Shown in pieces: positions 1 through 8,419 of a stretch of 51,751 nt of DNA. Both the position numbers and the translations under genes were made by a program. Origin of the DNA: Bacteroidota bacterium. Its GTDB lineage: Bacteria > Bacteroidota > Bacteroidia > B-17B0 > Aurantibacillaceae. Below the pieces are notes generated by a model, which had not been told where the DNA came from, ran no database searches, and saw only the letters and a list, made by a program, of their open reading frames with translations. Numbering within the stretch: the stretch's first letter is position 1; every line of letters begins with the position of its first letter. The stretch lies in contig JAHBTI010000022.1 in assembly GCA_019638705.1 (NCBI GenBank), positions 1 through 51,751 on the forward strand. The letters are read 5' to 3'.

Positions 1-138
1 TCTTGGTGATTAATTCCTTTTAAAATATCGTCTATTAGACAGAATATTGTTGTAATTTTGTCTTTGCAGAGCATAGGATGTGTTCTTTTTGTTTTTTCAT
101 TCAAAACAAAATTACTCTTCTTATGCTTTGCTTTTTAA

Positions 139-243
139 CTAGCAACTTGGGTTAATTACGGACAAAGTGATATTCAACTTTCAACCCTATACAGGCCTCT
201 TGAATTTGGCTTAGGAAGAAAAGTTGAACTGTTGGTTCACTAA
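139..243 (+). pseudogene. Possible 3' remnant of a coding gene
   Basis: This is an open frame of 34 codons ending in TAA at 241-243, with no start codon; it is closed upstream by TAA at 136-138. The translation has protein-like composition near its end (YRPLEFGLGRKVELLVH). A short alternative frame beginning with ATG at 123 reads MLCFLTSNLG and stops at once, which could be a signal-peptide start displaced by a frameshift. It is directly followed by a terminator-like hairpin at 243-276. It may equally be chance. The rest of bases 1-291 shows nothing I can support. Confidence 0.2.
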
Positions 244-276
244 AAAACAGCTATCAAAAAATTGACAGCTGTTTTT
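243..276. terminator. Bidirectional hairpin terminator
   Basis: AAAAACAGCT at 243-252 pairs with AGCTGTTTTT at 267-276, and inside it TCAA (254-257) pairs with TTGA (262-265). The A and T runs on the flanks give a U-rich tail on either strand. It lies 16 bases beyond the stop of the minus-strand DUF4190 gene and most likely terminates it. Confidence 0.65.
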
Positions 277-291
277 CAACTTATATTTTCT

Positions 292-1098
292 TTAAGCTAA
301 GAGCACCATTATTATTAATAACCAAAGTATAACTGCAATAAGCCCACAAATAAGACCTGCGTTTGCCATGCCTCTTCCTTTATATTCTTTTGGAAATGTG
401 TTAATTTTACTAAGAGCTACTCCTGCAAAAATCATGGCGAGCAATGCAAACAAAAATGAGGCATACCAAGAAACAAGAGCAAGAATGCCTAATACCATAC
501 TTGCAACGGCAAGTCCGTGAGTTTTTTGAATGTTTGTGGAGGTTTGCTGTAGCGTAGTGTTATTTAATTGATTATTACTTGGAGTAGAGGGACTTGTAGC
601 CAACTTTTCAAGTTCAGCATATAATTCCTCATCACTTTGAGCATTAAAAACATCTTTTGTTCCGTTTCTGTATTGTATCATAAACACCTCTCCTTTTTTA
701 ACAGAATAACTTGGTCCATTCAAGTTATCACAACGTTTGTATTTAATAATGTCAGATATATCAGTTACATTTCCTTTAACTATATCACCATTTTTCAAGA
801 TAATATTATCGCAACTGTCGGGAGGTAAAATTGAGCATTTTGGAAGGGTAGAAATAATATATTCTTTTGAATTTTCAGCAGAAGCAGAGATAATAAGATT
901 ATCGTTTGTGCTTTCTACTTTTTGTCGTTCAGGCTTTGCCGAATTTTTTTTGGTTACACCATTTTTGTTGGTGGAATGTTTTGATTTTACCCATTCAACA
1001 TGGTAACCCCTCATGTACGAACGTTTTTTTATTGCGCATGAACTAAACATTAAAACGGATACAATTCCTGCAATAATTAATTGTTGAGCTAATTTCAT
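292..1098 (-). CDS. DUF4190 domain lipoprotein, function unknown
   Basis: This 268-residue protein starts with a lipoprotein signal peptide: a hydrophobic stretch followed by a lipobox-like SSC near residue 21, so it is probably lipid-anchored. The middle (about 75-180) is polar and asparagine/threonine rich near its end, with a segment around NIILKNGDIVKGNVTDIS resembling the small beta modules of Bacteroidota proteins that sense or carry DUF4190. Residues about 195-268 hold the DUF4190-type region: two hydrophobic hairpins, the first reading GLAVASMVLGILALV and the second GLICGLIAVILWLLI, separated by a polar loop with KGRGMANAG. The family has no assigned biochemical role. It stands alone on its strand and a hairpin terminator follows it. 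Confidence 0.75.
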   Translation of the reverse strand: MKLAQQLIIAGIVSVLMFSSCAIKKRSYMRGYHVEWVKSKHSTNKNGVTKKNSAKPERQKVESTNDNLIISASAENSKEYIISTLPKCSILPPDSCDNIILKNGDIVKGNVTDISDIIKYKRCDNLNGPSYSVKKGEVFMIQYRNGTKDVFNAQSDEELYAELEKLATSPSTPSNNQLNNTTLQQTSTNIQKTHGLAVASMVLGILALVSWYASFLFALLAMIFAGVALSKINTFPKEYKGRGMANAGLICGLIAVILWLLIIMVLLA

Positions 1099-1200
1099 GA
1101 TTATTTGTTTTTAAATTAATTGGTTGCAAGTTTAAATCAAATAATTGAATAGTGCAAATTTGCCCTAATATAAAAATTAACCATTGAGGAATATTGCTAT

Positions 1201-1425
1201 GTGGGATATTACAGAAATGATAAGTTTTTAAAACAGTTTGGCAATCACCTTAGAGAGATAAGATTGGGCAAAAAATTGTCGCAAGAAGAGCTTGCATTTC
1301 GTTCAGAATTAGATTTAACACAAATCGGGCGTATAGAAAGAGGTGTTACCAACACAAGCGTTTCTTTAGCCAATAAAATCGCCAAAGCCTTAAAAATTCC
1401 TGTAAAAGATTTGTTCGATTTTTAA
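1201..1425 (+). CDS. Small XRE-family transcriptional regulator
   Basis: The 74-residue protein is almost entirely one helix-turn-helix domain of the Cro/C1 (XRE) type: RLGKKLSQEELAFRSELDLTQIGRIERG carries the Q-E-L-A positions of helix 2 and the S/T-Q-I-x-R-I-E-R-G recognition helix. Such single-domain proteins bind operator DNA as dimers. The best start is GTG at 1201; the only in-frame alternatives upstream are rare codons such as ATT at 1183, and the frame is closed by TAA at 1171. It ends 56 bases before the S9 peptidase on the same strand, but there is no evidence that it controls it; stand-alone XRE proteins of this size are often orphan regulators. Confidence 0.8.
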   Translation: MGYYRNDKFLKQFGNHLREIRLGKKLSQEELAFRSELDLTQIGRIERGVTNTSVSLANKIAKALKIPVKDLFDF

Positions 1426-1481
1426 ATAAGTCTTTGCAATAAAAATTTTCTACATTCGCACACAACAAAAATTTTTATCAC

Positions 1482-3614
1482 ATGAAACATTTAGCTTTAA
1501 TTTTTTCTCTGATTTCCGCGACCGTATTTTCGCAGACAAAACTTTTAACCATTCAGGAAGCCGTTTTAAAAGGACGAACGTCTTTAGCTCCCAAACGCCT
1601 GCAAAACTTAGGTTTTATAGAAAATTCTAACAAGGTGGCTTACGTTGATAACAATGTTTTAACCGTAATTAATCCTGAAAACGGAAAAACAACGCTTTCA
1701 CTTTCGGGCACAGAGTTTAGAAAAGTGGTTGCCGACGGCGTAATGACGGACATTGTTTTTGAAAATTTGCGGTGGAAAAACGAAAACGAATTTTATTTCA
1801 CTACCAAAGGAGGCGAGTATTTGTATTCTATCAGCAAGAAAACCTTTGTAAAATCAGAACGCAAACAAAGCGATGCTTCGCTTGAAAATTTGGAAGAATT
1901 TAAAACAGGCGAAACGTTTGCCTATGTACAAAACAACGATGTGTTTGTAATGGCAAACGGCATGAACGAGACGATTACAAGCGACGGCTCTTACGAAATT
2001 GTAAACGGAAAAAGCGTGCACCGCGATGAGTTTGGTATTCACAAAGGTTTGTTTTGGAGTCCGAACGGAAATTTTTTGGCGTACTATAAAATGAACCAAA
2101 GCGATGTAACCGACTATCCGATTATTGACTGGACAAGCTACCCCGCTCAAAACAAAAACATAAAATATCCTTTTGCAGGCGGTAAAAGCCATTATGTTAC
2201 GCTGTGGATTTATGATGTAAGAACAAAGGTGAGTTTTAAAATTGAAACAGGCGAGCCAAAAGAGCAATATTTGACAAACGTGGCGTGGAGTCCCGATGAA
2301 ACAAAAATTTACATTGCTGTTCTCAACCGTGAGCAAAATCATGTTAAGTTGAATGAATACGATGCTATAACAGGAGGATTTCTAAAAACTTTGTTTGAAG
2401 AAAAAGACGAAAAATATGTTGAGCCGCAAACGCCGATGTTATTTGTAAAAAATAATCCCAAACAATTTATTTGGCAAAGCCGCCGCGACGGTTTTAATCA
2501 TTTTTATTTATACAATATTGCCGGAAGCCTTGTAAAACAACTCACCAAAGGCAACTGGGAAGTGAAAGCGCAAAACGGTTTTGACATGAAAGGCGAAAAT
2601 TTATTTTTTCATGCCAACGAACAAAGCCCTATTAATCAAGATTTTTATTCCGTGAATTTGAAAAGTGGAAAAATGACACGCCTGACAAAAGACGATGGTT
2701 TTCATAGTTGCGCAGTAAGCAAAAACGGCGATTATGTGATTGACAATTTCACCTCCTGTTACATTCCGCGTGAATATAGAGTTATCAATACTTCCAACGG
2801 AAATTCAAATACCATTTATAAAGCCGAAAATCCGATTAAAGATTACAAACTCGGAAAATGGAATTTGTTTACTATTAAAAACAATGAAGGCACGGATTTG
2901 TACGCTCGTATTTTCAAACCCGCAGATTTTGACAGCACAAAAAAATATCCTGTGTTGGTTTATCTTTATAATGGACCTCACTCGCAAATGGTAACAAACA
3001 CATGGTTGGCAGGCGGCGAATTGTGGTATCAATACATGGCGCAAAAGGGTTTTATTGTGTTTACTATTGACGGTCGCGGCACTTCACATCGCGGCAAAGC
3101 TTTTGAGCAAGCCATTTTCAGGCATTTGGGAGATAAAGAAATGGAAGACCAACTCGCGGGTGTGGATTATTTAAAATCTCTGCCTTATGTGGACGCAAAC
3201 CGTTTGGGTGTTCACGGCTGGAGCTATGGCGGATTTATGACAACTTCGTTAATGACGCGCCACGCAGGAGTGTTTAAAGTTGGCGCGGCAGGCGGACCTG
3301 TAATTGACTGGAGCTATTACGAAATTATGTACGGCGAACGTTACATGGACACGCCGCAGGAAAACAAAGAGGGTTACGATAAAAATAATTTGCTCAATTA
3401 TGTGGACAAGCTGCAAGGAAAGCTCTTGATGATACACGGTGCGCAAGATGATGTAGTGGTTTGGCAACACAGCATTCTATATCAAAAAAAGGCGGTGGAC
3501 AAAGGCAAACAATTGGATTATTACGTTTACCCCGGGCATTTGCACAACGTACTCGGCAAAGACCGCGCGCACTTAATGGAAAAAATTACGAATTACTTTA
3601 TTGATAATTTGTAG
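1482..3614 (+). CDS. S9 family peptidase (dipeptidyl peptidase IV type)
   Basis: This 710-residue secreted serine peptidase starts with a signal peptide (MKHLALIFSLISATVFSQ). Residues about 30-480 form the N-terminal beta-propeller domain (DPPIV_N), and about 490-710 the alpha/beta hydrolase domain. The catalytic triad is visible: Ser581 in GWSYGG, Asp656 in GAQDDVV and His688 in the YPGHLHNV segment. DPPIV-type enzymes cleave Xaa-Pro or Xaa-Ala dipeptides from peptide N termini in the periplasm, and length and order match Bacteroidota homologues. A weak promoter-like TACATTCG lies at 1451-1458. The neighbours give no substrate clue, so the exact specificity (DPP IV, DPP 7-like or acyl-peptidase) stays open. 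Confidence 0.92.
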   Translation: MKHLALIFSLISATVFSQTKLLTIQEAVLKGRTSLAPKRLQNLGFIENSNKVAYVDNNVLTVINPENGKTTLSLSGTEFRKVVADGVMTDIVFENLRWKNENEFYFTTKGGEYLYSISKKTFVKSERKQSDASLENLEEFKTGETFAYVQNNDVFVMANGMNETITSDGSYEIVNGKSVHRDEFGIHKGLFWSPNGNFLAYYKMNQSDVTDYPIIDWTSYPAQNKNIKYPFAGGKSHYVTLWIYDVRTKVSFKIETGEPKEQYLTNVAWSPDETKIYIAVLNREQNHVKLNEYDAITGGFLKTLFEEKDEKYVEPQTPMLFVKNNPKQFIWQSRRDGFNHFYLYNIAGSLVKQLTKGNWEVKAQNGFDMKGENLFFHANEQSPINQDFYSVNLKSGKMTRLTKDDGFHSCAVSKNGDYVIDNFTSCYIPREYRVINTSNGNSNTIYKAENPIKDYKLGKWNLFTIKNNEGTDLYARIFKPADFDSTKKYPVLVYLYNGPHSQMVTNTWLAGGELWYQYMAQKGFIVFTIDGRGTSHRGKAFEQAIFRHLGDKEMEDQLAGVDYLKSLPYVDANRLGVHGWSYGGFMTTSLMTRHAGVFKVGAAGGPVIDWSYYEIMYGERYMDTPQENKEGYDKNNLLNYVDKLQGKLLMIHGAQDDVVVWQHSILYQKKAVDKGKQLDYYVYPGHLHNVLGKDRAHLMEKITNYFIDNL

Positions 3615-3623
3615 AGGAAAGAA

Positions 3624-3642
3624 GCCACGAATTGCACTAATC
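3624..3642. repeat. Copy of a short interspersed repeat (GCCACGAATT type)
   Basis: GCCACGAATTGCACTAATC occupies the space between the convergent S9 peptidase and PorP/SprF genes. It closely matches the left end of the inverted repeat at 45998-46020 (GCCACGAATTTCACTAATT), allowing a few substitutions. Here no matching right arm is seen, so this would be half an element. Confidence 0.4.
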
Positions 3643-4610
3643 TACCAAGCCTCAAACGCTTTAAGTGTTTTTCGGTTTTCTTTATCACGAAGATTGAAAC
3701 TGAGAGCGAGTTCCCAAACATCTCTGTAATTAAAACCTTTTTTGTCAAAACCTTTGCCGCAAAGTAGTGTTACAGAAAAGTAATTGGCGCGATAACCAAA
3801 ATTTATCATAGCGTTATATGATGTTTGTTTTGCTGTATATGTTTCGCCCCCAAAACCCAAACCGCAAACAAAATGTTTAAGAAATACGGCATTGCTATTA
3901 AATTGCAATAAGCCGTTGTTATTTTGAAGCATAAATTTTTGTGAAACTTGAATGAGCGTTCTTTTTGAAAGTATAAAATTATACGAAGTGTAAATGTTTA
4001 AAAGAGCAGGTAATTTTTGAATATTCAAAAGCCCCATATCAGGTTGGTTTAAGTGAAAAACAGAAATCCCCATATAAAAATTTTCATGTTGAAGTAATAT
4101 CCCGCTACTGAAATCAACATTATGCTTTTTAATTATGGGATAACTTGGAAAGTTATAGCCACCAATTGGTTCGTCTATTACACCCCAATACCATTCACCA
4201 TACCTCACTTCTCTCAAATCCATTTTGCGCTCAAAAAAAGAAACTTGCAACGAAGGAATAATTTTGACTTTGTTTATTGTAAAATGTTGCGCATAAGTTA
4301 AACCGATGTTTTGTATTTTGAATAATCCTTGTCGGGTATTGTTATACGAATAATTAATCGCAAAAGCCCCTTTCCATTTTTTCAAATACACATCAGCCGA
4401 ATTTTGCCAATTAACGGCAGAGTAACCTGAAGAAATATTTGGAAATTTGTTTTGATAATTTGTTTGTACCCGCAAGCCGCCGTTACTCCCCGCAAAAGAG
4501 GGGTTTGTATAAAGCAAAGATTGATTAGTGTTTGCAAAAGAAATGTCTTGCGCAAAAGTGTTTGTTGCAAAAACAAACAGTAAACAAAATGTAGAAATGA
4601 GGTTTTTCAT
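3642..4610 (-). CDS. PorP/SprF family type IX secretion outer-membrane protein
   Basis: The 322-residue protein has a signal peptide (MKNLISTFCLLFVFATNTFAQ) followed by the hallmark N-terminal segment of the PorP/SprF family, with DISFANTNQSLLYTNPSFAG leading into alternating amphipathic beta strands up to the C terminus. PorP/SprF proteins are outer-membrane barrels that act with the type IX secretion system; type B cargo proteins often need a dedicated SprF partner. Here it is a single gene, not next to the large type B cargos at 40.4 and 47.3 kb, so pairing with them is only a possibility. A TACATTTG promoter box lies 23 bases before the ATG. Confidence 0.85.
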   Translation of the reverse strand: MKNLISTFCLLFVFATNTFAQDISFANTNQSLLYTNPSFAGSNGGLRVQTNYQNKFPNISSGYSAVNWQNSADVYLKKWKGAFAINYSYNNTRQGLFKIQNIGLTYAQHFTINKVKIIPSLQVSFFERKMDLREVRYGEWYWGVIDEPIGGYNFPSYPIIKKHNVDFSSGILLQHENFYMGISVFHLNQPDMGLLNIQKLPALLNIYTSYNFILSKRTLIQVSQKFMLQNNNGLLQFNSNAVFLKHFVCGLGFGGETYTAKQTSYNAMINFGYRANYFSVTLLCGKGFDKKGFNYRDVWELALSFNLRDKENRKTLKAFEAW

Positions 4611-4633
4611 AGCCTTTCCTGTTTCGGTTATGC

Positions 4634-4641
4634 CAAATGTA
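4634..4641 (-). promoter_or_regulatory. -7 promoter box of the PorP/SprF gene
   Basis: On the minus strand this reads TACATTTG, matching the Bacteroidota housekeeping -7 consensus TAnnTTTG, 23 bases before the ATG at 4610. I saw no convincing -33 element. Confidence 0.45.
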
Positions 4642-4713
4642 GAAAAGAAAAACTACGAGGGAAAATTTTTAACGTTTCGGGAATTTTCACCGCAAAGAAC
4701 GCAGAATTAAAAT

Positions 4714-4743
4714 ATTGAACATTTTCAATGCCAAATGTTCAAT
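4714..4743. repeat. Perfect 11-base inverted repeat
   Basis: ATTGAACATTT (4714-4724) and AAATGTTCAAT (4733-4743) are perfect inverted copies around an 8-base loop. There is no T run after it and no gene ending close by, so it looks more like a small palindromic repeat than a terminator. Confidence 0.55.
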
Positions 4744-4967
4744 TATCAATGTTACTTTTTGAAAATCGCCTCTGTCGTTTTTTCACTATCTTCACCCTCC
4801 CTATTTAAAAAATGGCAATACGAAAATTTCAGTAATTAACATTTTAGGCAAAGTAATGCTGAATTAAAAATTGAAAATGGCGCAGCGTAGTCAAATTCCA
4901 AAAGCATTTATTTTATAAAAATCAGCAACGCCATGAGGAAATTTGTGAAGGAATAAATTTTATGATG

Positions 4968-5753
4968 TTACACCCCGTCCCCGTCAAACAAATTTCCCAA
5001 ACCACCAAGAATGCTGCCTTCTTCTTTTCTTCCACCTACTCTGCCGTAAGATAAAATTCTTGATGCCAAACGGCTGATTGGTAAGGTTTGCAGCCAAATT
5101 TTTCCCGGCCCGCGTAAGGTAGCGTAAAACATACCCTCACCGCCAAATAAGGTGTTTTTTACTCCGCCTACAAACTGAATATCGTAATTCACCGTGCTGG
5201 TAAAGGCTACAATGCAACCTGTGTCCACTTTAATGAGTTCGTTGGGTTGCAGGGTTTTTGCAATAACGTGTCCACCGCTGTGCACAAACGCCATGCCGTC
5301 ACCTTCCAACTTTTGCATAATGAAGCCTTCGCCGCCAAACAAGCCTGTGCCGAGTTTGCGTTGAAATTCAATACCAACCGAAACGCCTTTGGCTGCGCAC
5401 AAAAAACTATCTTTTTGGCAAATTATTTTTTCACCCAAGTGCGATAAATCCAAAGGAATAATTTTTCCCGAATACGGCGCAGCAAACGACACCTGGCGTT
5501 TTTGATTTGACACATTGGTATAAACGGTCATAAATAAATTTTCGCCAGTAAGCATACGTTTTCCTGCCGAAAATAATTTACTCATAAAACCCGATTGGTT
5601 TCCGTCTCCAAACAACGTTTGCATTTGAATACCGTCCGTCATCATCATAAAACTGCCCGGTTCGGCTATTACAGCCTCTTGCGGGTCAAGTTCAATTTCT
5701 ACGCATTGCATTTCTTCGCCGTGAAGTGTGTAATCTATTTCGTGATTTTTCAT
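4968..5753 (-). CDS. AIM24 / TIGR00266 family protein
   Basis: A 261-residue protein of the AIM24-like family (TIGR00266). Recognisable features are the N-terminal QEAVIAEPGSFMMM segment, the repeated glycine-rich beta turns (GTGLFGGEGFIMQKLEGDG, HSGGHVI), and the late GVKNTLFGGEGMFYATLRGPG segment. Family structures are trimeric beta-prism folds, but the molecular function is not established. The C terminus ends in a glycine-rich tail (GGRKEEGSILGGLGNLFDGDG). It has no signal peptide, so it is likely cytosolic or membrane-associated. It starts 37 bases after the stop of the GT-C-like gene upstream and might be transcribed with it. Confidence 0.88.
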   Translation of the reverse strand: MKNHEIDYTLHGEEMQCVEIELDPQEAVIAEPGSFMMMTDGIQMQTLFGDGNQSGFMSKLFSAGKRMLTGENLFMTVYTNVSNQKRQVSFAAPYSGKIIPLDLSHLGEKIICQKDSFLCAAKGVSVGIEFQRKLGTGLFGGEGFIMQKLEGDGMAFVHSGGHVIAKTLQPNELIKVDTGCIVAFTSTVNYDIQFVGGVKNTLFGGEGMFYATLRGPGKIWLQTLPISRLASRILSYGRVGGRKEEGSILGGLGNLFDGDGV

Positions 5754-5790
5754 GTTTATTTTTTTGTTAGAAAGTTTGGAATGTGTTTAA

Positions 5791-7194
5791 TTAAATTTTA
5801 CTGAACGTGATGCTTTTTTTATACTTCCACAAAATGAAAATCAACACGACAAAAGACCAAAACCAAACAAAGATATTTAGTTCGTGCAGAAACGGAAAAA
5901 TGTTGTCAAACTCTCTGCCCCAGTAAGTATGTGTGATGTAAAACACCCGAACGGCACTATAACAAGCCGCTACCGATGCTAACAGATAAAAAAACCATTT
6001 TACAAAAAACGGTTTTTGAGAAAAGTTTTGAAACAAAAACACCACAGGAAAAAATAAAAAAGGCGTAATGGTAAAAATATGCCGCACCAAAACTGTTTTA
6101 TGGCAAGCTGCAATAATGATATTTAAAATGATAACGCCTGTAAACAATAAAGCTTCGGGAAAATGTTTTTTAAAAAAAGGAACAAATCCTGCCAATGATA
6201 AAAACAATATGGGTGATGTAACCAACAAGCCCGGAATATCATTTCTGACACCTGCTTTAAAATCAACCCATAAATGTTGTGCCGAGAAATTGGTGAACAA
6301 GGTATCTAAGCCTGCTATAAAATTTCCCGATAAAGATGTTGAAAAGCTGCGTTCTTCGGGAAATTCAGGGTTAAAGGTGTTGGATTTTAATATGATTTCG
6401 CTAAAGGCAATGTAATTGTAGGCAATTAAAATCAATACGTTCAGTAACACAATTCCCAAACTCAATCCAATGACCTTAACATTTTTAACTGAAACGTTAC
6501 GTTCTATTTTCTTTGCCATAAATACATACAGCACCAAAGGAATAAATAATAAACTATTTTGCAACTCTACAATGCTGCTGTATGCCAGCAAAAACACAGC
6601 CAATAAAAAATGTTTGCGATAAATGCTGTCGGCTTTAATTAAATAATAAACCGCAGCCAATACCAAACACATGGACAGCGAGTGTGAAAAAAGATGTGTG
6701 GCTTCCTGAAAATTTAATGTGCATACGGCGTATAGCACCGCCGTTAGAAGTGCCTGTTTAAATGAGGGTTTAAATTCCATGCACAGGAAAAACACAAACA
6801 ATGCACCCAATGCGCCTGTGATGTTGCTTAAAAATATGACCGTAATTTCCTGTATGGGCGCATGGTGCGTGTGTGAGGTGATACCAACAGCATTAAGCAA
6901 ACTGCCAAAAGCATAAAAGGGAATTGCCAAAAAAGCCGTGCCGGGCAATCTGTCGGAATAATAATGTCCGTCTTTTTCGGCATAATCTATCTTTCCTGTG
7001 TAGTTCACATAGTCATCAATAACTACCGAATGTTTTTCTGCCAAAGCACTTACCAAAGCATAATGGCTGCCATCGTTGGAAGTATTGATGTAACAAGAAG
7101 AAATGTAGTACAAAAAATTGAGGGCAAAGAAAACGGCAAACAAACTACTTTTTTGTTTAAAAGAATATGTTGTTTGCATTGCCATTTTTTTCAT
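5791..7194 (-). CDS. Multi-spanning membrane protein, GT-C glycosyltransferase-like
   Basis: A 467-residue integral membrane protein with about 10-12 hydrophobic segments. The first periplasmic loop after helix 1 has Asp41 in NTSNDGSHYALV, followed by GHYYSDRLPGTAFLAIPFYAFG. That YSD-x-x-PG signature is common in bacterial relatives of dolichyl-phosphate-mannose protein mannosyltransferases and ArnT (GT-C fold), which move a sugar from a polyprenyl-phosphate carrier, and the loop Asp would be the catalytic base. Donor and acceptor are unknown. ATGs also occur at codons 4 and 6; I kept the first. It follows YchF after a hairpin, so it may be partly uncoupled from that gene. Confidence 0.7.
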   Translation of the reverse strand: MKKMAMQTTYSFKQKSSLFAVFFALNFLYYISSCYINTSNDGSHYALVSALAEKHSVVIDDYVNYTGKIDYAEKDGHYYSDRLPGTAFLAIPFYAFGSLLNAVGITSHTHHAPIQEITVIFLSNITGALGALFVFFLCMEFKPSFKQALLTAVLYAVCTLNFQEATHLFSHSLSMCLVLAAVYYLIKADSIYRKHFLLAVFLLAYSSIVELQNSLLFIPLVLYVFMAKKIERNVSVKNVKVIGLSLGIVLLNVLILIAYNYIAFSEIILKSNTFNPEFPEERSFSTSLSGNFIAGLDTLFTNFSAQHLWVDFKAGVRNDIPGLLVTSPILFLSLAGFVPFFKKHFPEALLFTGVIILNIIIAACHKTVLVRHIFTITPFLFFPVVFLFQNFSQKPFFVKWFFYLLASVAACYSAVRVFYITHTYWGREFDNIFPFLHELNIFVWFWSFVVLIFILWKYKKSITFSKI

Positions 7195-7205
7195 TTCATT
7201 TAAAG

Positions 7206-7222
7206 CCCCTCCTTTGGAGGGG
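7206..7222. terminator. CCCCTCC hairpin after ychF, possible interspersed repeat
   Basis: CCCCTCC (7206-7212) and GGAGGGG (7216-7222) form a perfect 7-base GC stem with loop TTT, 11 bases beyond the ychF stop. On the minus strand the stem is followed by CTTTAAAT, a weak U tail, so it may terminate ychF transcripts. The wording, with AAAGCCCC on one side and GGGGAGGCTT on the other, resembles similar pieces at 26210 and 50165. Confidence 0.5.
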
Positions 7223-7232
7223 TTGGGGAGGC

Positions 7233-8333
7233 TTATACATTAAACCTAAAGTGCATTACATCACCGTCATTCACCACATAGTCTTTTCCTTCTATGCGAA
7301 GTTTGCCATTATCGCGGCAGGCGGCTTCAGAACCGTAAGCAATATAATCGTTGTAAGCAATCACTTCGGCTTTAATAAATCCTTTTTCAAAATCGGTGTG
7401 AATAACTGCGGCAGCTTGCGGTGCTTTTGTGCCTTTGGTAATTGTCCATGCGCGCACTTCTTTTACACCTGCGGTAAAGTAAGTTTCCAACTTCAATAAG
7501 TTGTAAGCGGCTTTAATCAGTTTGTTTACGCCCGGTTCGTCCAAGCCCATTTCGCCGAGAAACATCTGTTTTTCTTCATACGTTTCCAAAGCGGCAATTT
7601 CACTTTCCATTTGCGCGGTGATGATTAAAATTTCTGCATCTTCGTTTTTAACTGCTTCGCGCACGGCTTCCACATGTTTGTTTCCTGTTTTGGCAGAAGC
7701 CTCGTCCACATTGCAAACATACATTACGGGTTTTATGGTGAGCAAATGCAAATCTGCTATGTATGGTAATTCGTTTTCTTCCAAACCCGCAGCGCGGGCA
7801 GATTTTCCGCTTTCCAGCGTATTTTTTACTTTTAAAAGTGTGTTGTAAATTTTTACGGCTTCTTTGTCGTTGCCTGTTTTGGCAACTTTTTCAAACTTCT
7901 TTATTTTGGCTTCCACGCTTTCCAAATCTTTGAGCTGAAGTTCTGTATCAATAATTTCTTTGTCGGCAACGGGATTTACTTTTCCATCCACATGCACCAC
8001 ATTGTCGTTATCAAAGCAGCGCAACACATGAAGAATGGCATCGCACTCACGAATGTTTGCCAAAAATTTATTTCCCAAACCTTCGCCTTTGCTCGCGCCT
8101 TTTACCAAACCTGCAATGTCCACAATTTCAACCGTGGTGGGCTGAATGGCTTGCGGTTTCACCAAATCTGCCAACTTATTTAAACGTTCGTCAGGAACAG
8201 TAGTTGTGCCCACATTGGGGTCAATAGTACAAAACGGAAAGTTTGCCGCCTGCGCTTTTGCATTGCTCAAACAATTAAACAGCGTTGATTTTCCAACGTT
8301 GGGCAAGCCAACTATCCCACATTTTAAAGCCAT
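7233..8333 (-). CDS. ychF: Redox-regulated ATPase YchF
   Basis: This 366-residue Obg-family P-loop protein is of standard YchF length. The Walker A/G1 motif is residues 9-17 (GLPNVGKST), the G3 motif is DIAGLVKGASKGEGLGNKFL with the YchF-typical glycine run, and a coiled-coil insertion follows (about 125-200). The C-terminal TGS-like domain ends with GKLRIEGKDYVVNDGDVMHFRFNV, the family signature. YchF hydrolyses ATP rather than GTP, binds ribosomes and is linked to oxidative stress responses. A TATATTTG promoter box lies 26 bases before the ATG. The gene downstream is the GT-C-like membrane protein, with no obvious functional link. Confidence 0.97.
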   Translation of the reverse strand: MALKCGIVGLPNVGKSTLFNCLSNAKAQAANFPFCTIDPNVGTTTVPDERLNKLADLVKPQAIQPTTVEIVDIAGLVKGASKGEGLGNKFLANIRECDAILHVLRCFDNDNVVHVDGKVNPVADKEIIDTELQLKDLESVEAKIKKFEKVAKTGNDKEAVKIYNTLLKVKNTLESGKSARAAGLEENELPYIADLHLLTIKPVMYVCNVDEASAKTGNKHVEAVREAVKNEDAEILIITAQMESEIAALETYEEKQMFLGEMGLDEPGVNKLIKAAYNLLKLETYFTAGVKEVRAWTITKGTKAPQAAAVIHTDFEKGFIKAEVIAYNDYIAYGSEAACRDNGKLRIEGKDYVVNDGDVMHFRFNV

Positions 8334-8359
8334 AAAAAGAATTTAATTTTTTAAAGGCG

Positions 8360-8367
8360 CAAATATA
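8360..8367 (-). promoter_or_regulatory. -7 promoter box of ychF
   Basis: The minus strand reads TATATTTG, a perfect TAnnTTTG box, 26 bases before the ychF start. No clear -33 TTG was found at the usual distance. Confidence 0.55.
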
Positions 8368-8419
8368 CTAAGACGTTTTGTGGAATGGATAAGAATTTAA
8401 GATAATTAAGGAAGTGTTT

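Larger units (their letters stand above)
4611..4967. other. Noncoding spacer with an inverted repeat
   Basis: This 357-base spacer separates two minus-strand genes. It holds the PorP promoter box, a fragment CACCGCAAAGAACGCAGA near 4688-4705 resembling the CCGCAGAAGCGCAGAG stretch near 22903, and an 11-base inverted repeat at 4714-4724 / 4733-4743. No coding frame looks real. Confidence 0.5.

Noticed and set aside
1201..1425. XRE gene as antitoxin of a HigB/HigA-type pair
   Set aside because: No toxin-sized gene lies next to it on the same strand; the next gene is the S9 peptidase.
1854..2342. Long open frame opposite the S9 peptidase
   Set aside because: Cysteine- and phenylalanine-rich antisense shadow of a well-supported gene; no domain, no signal.
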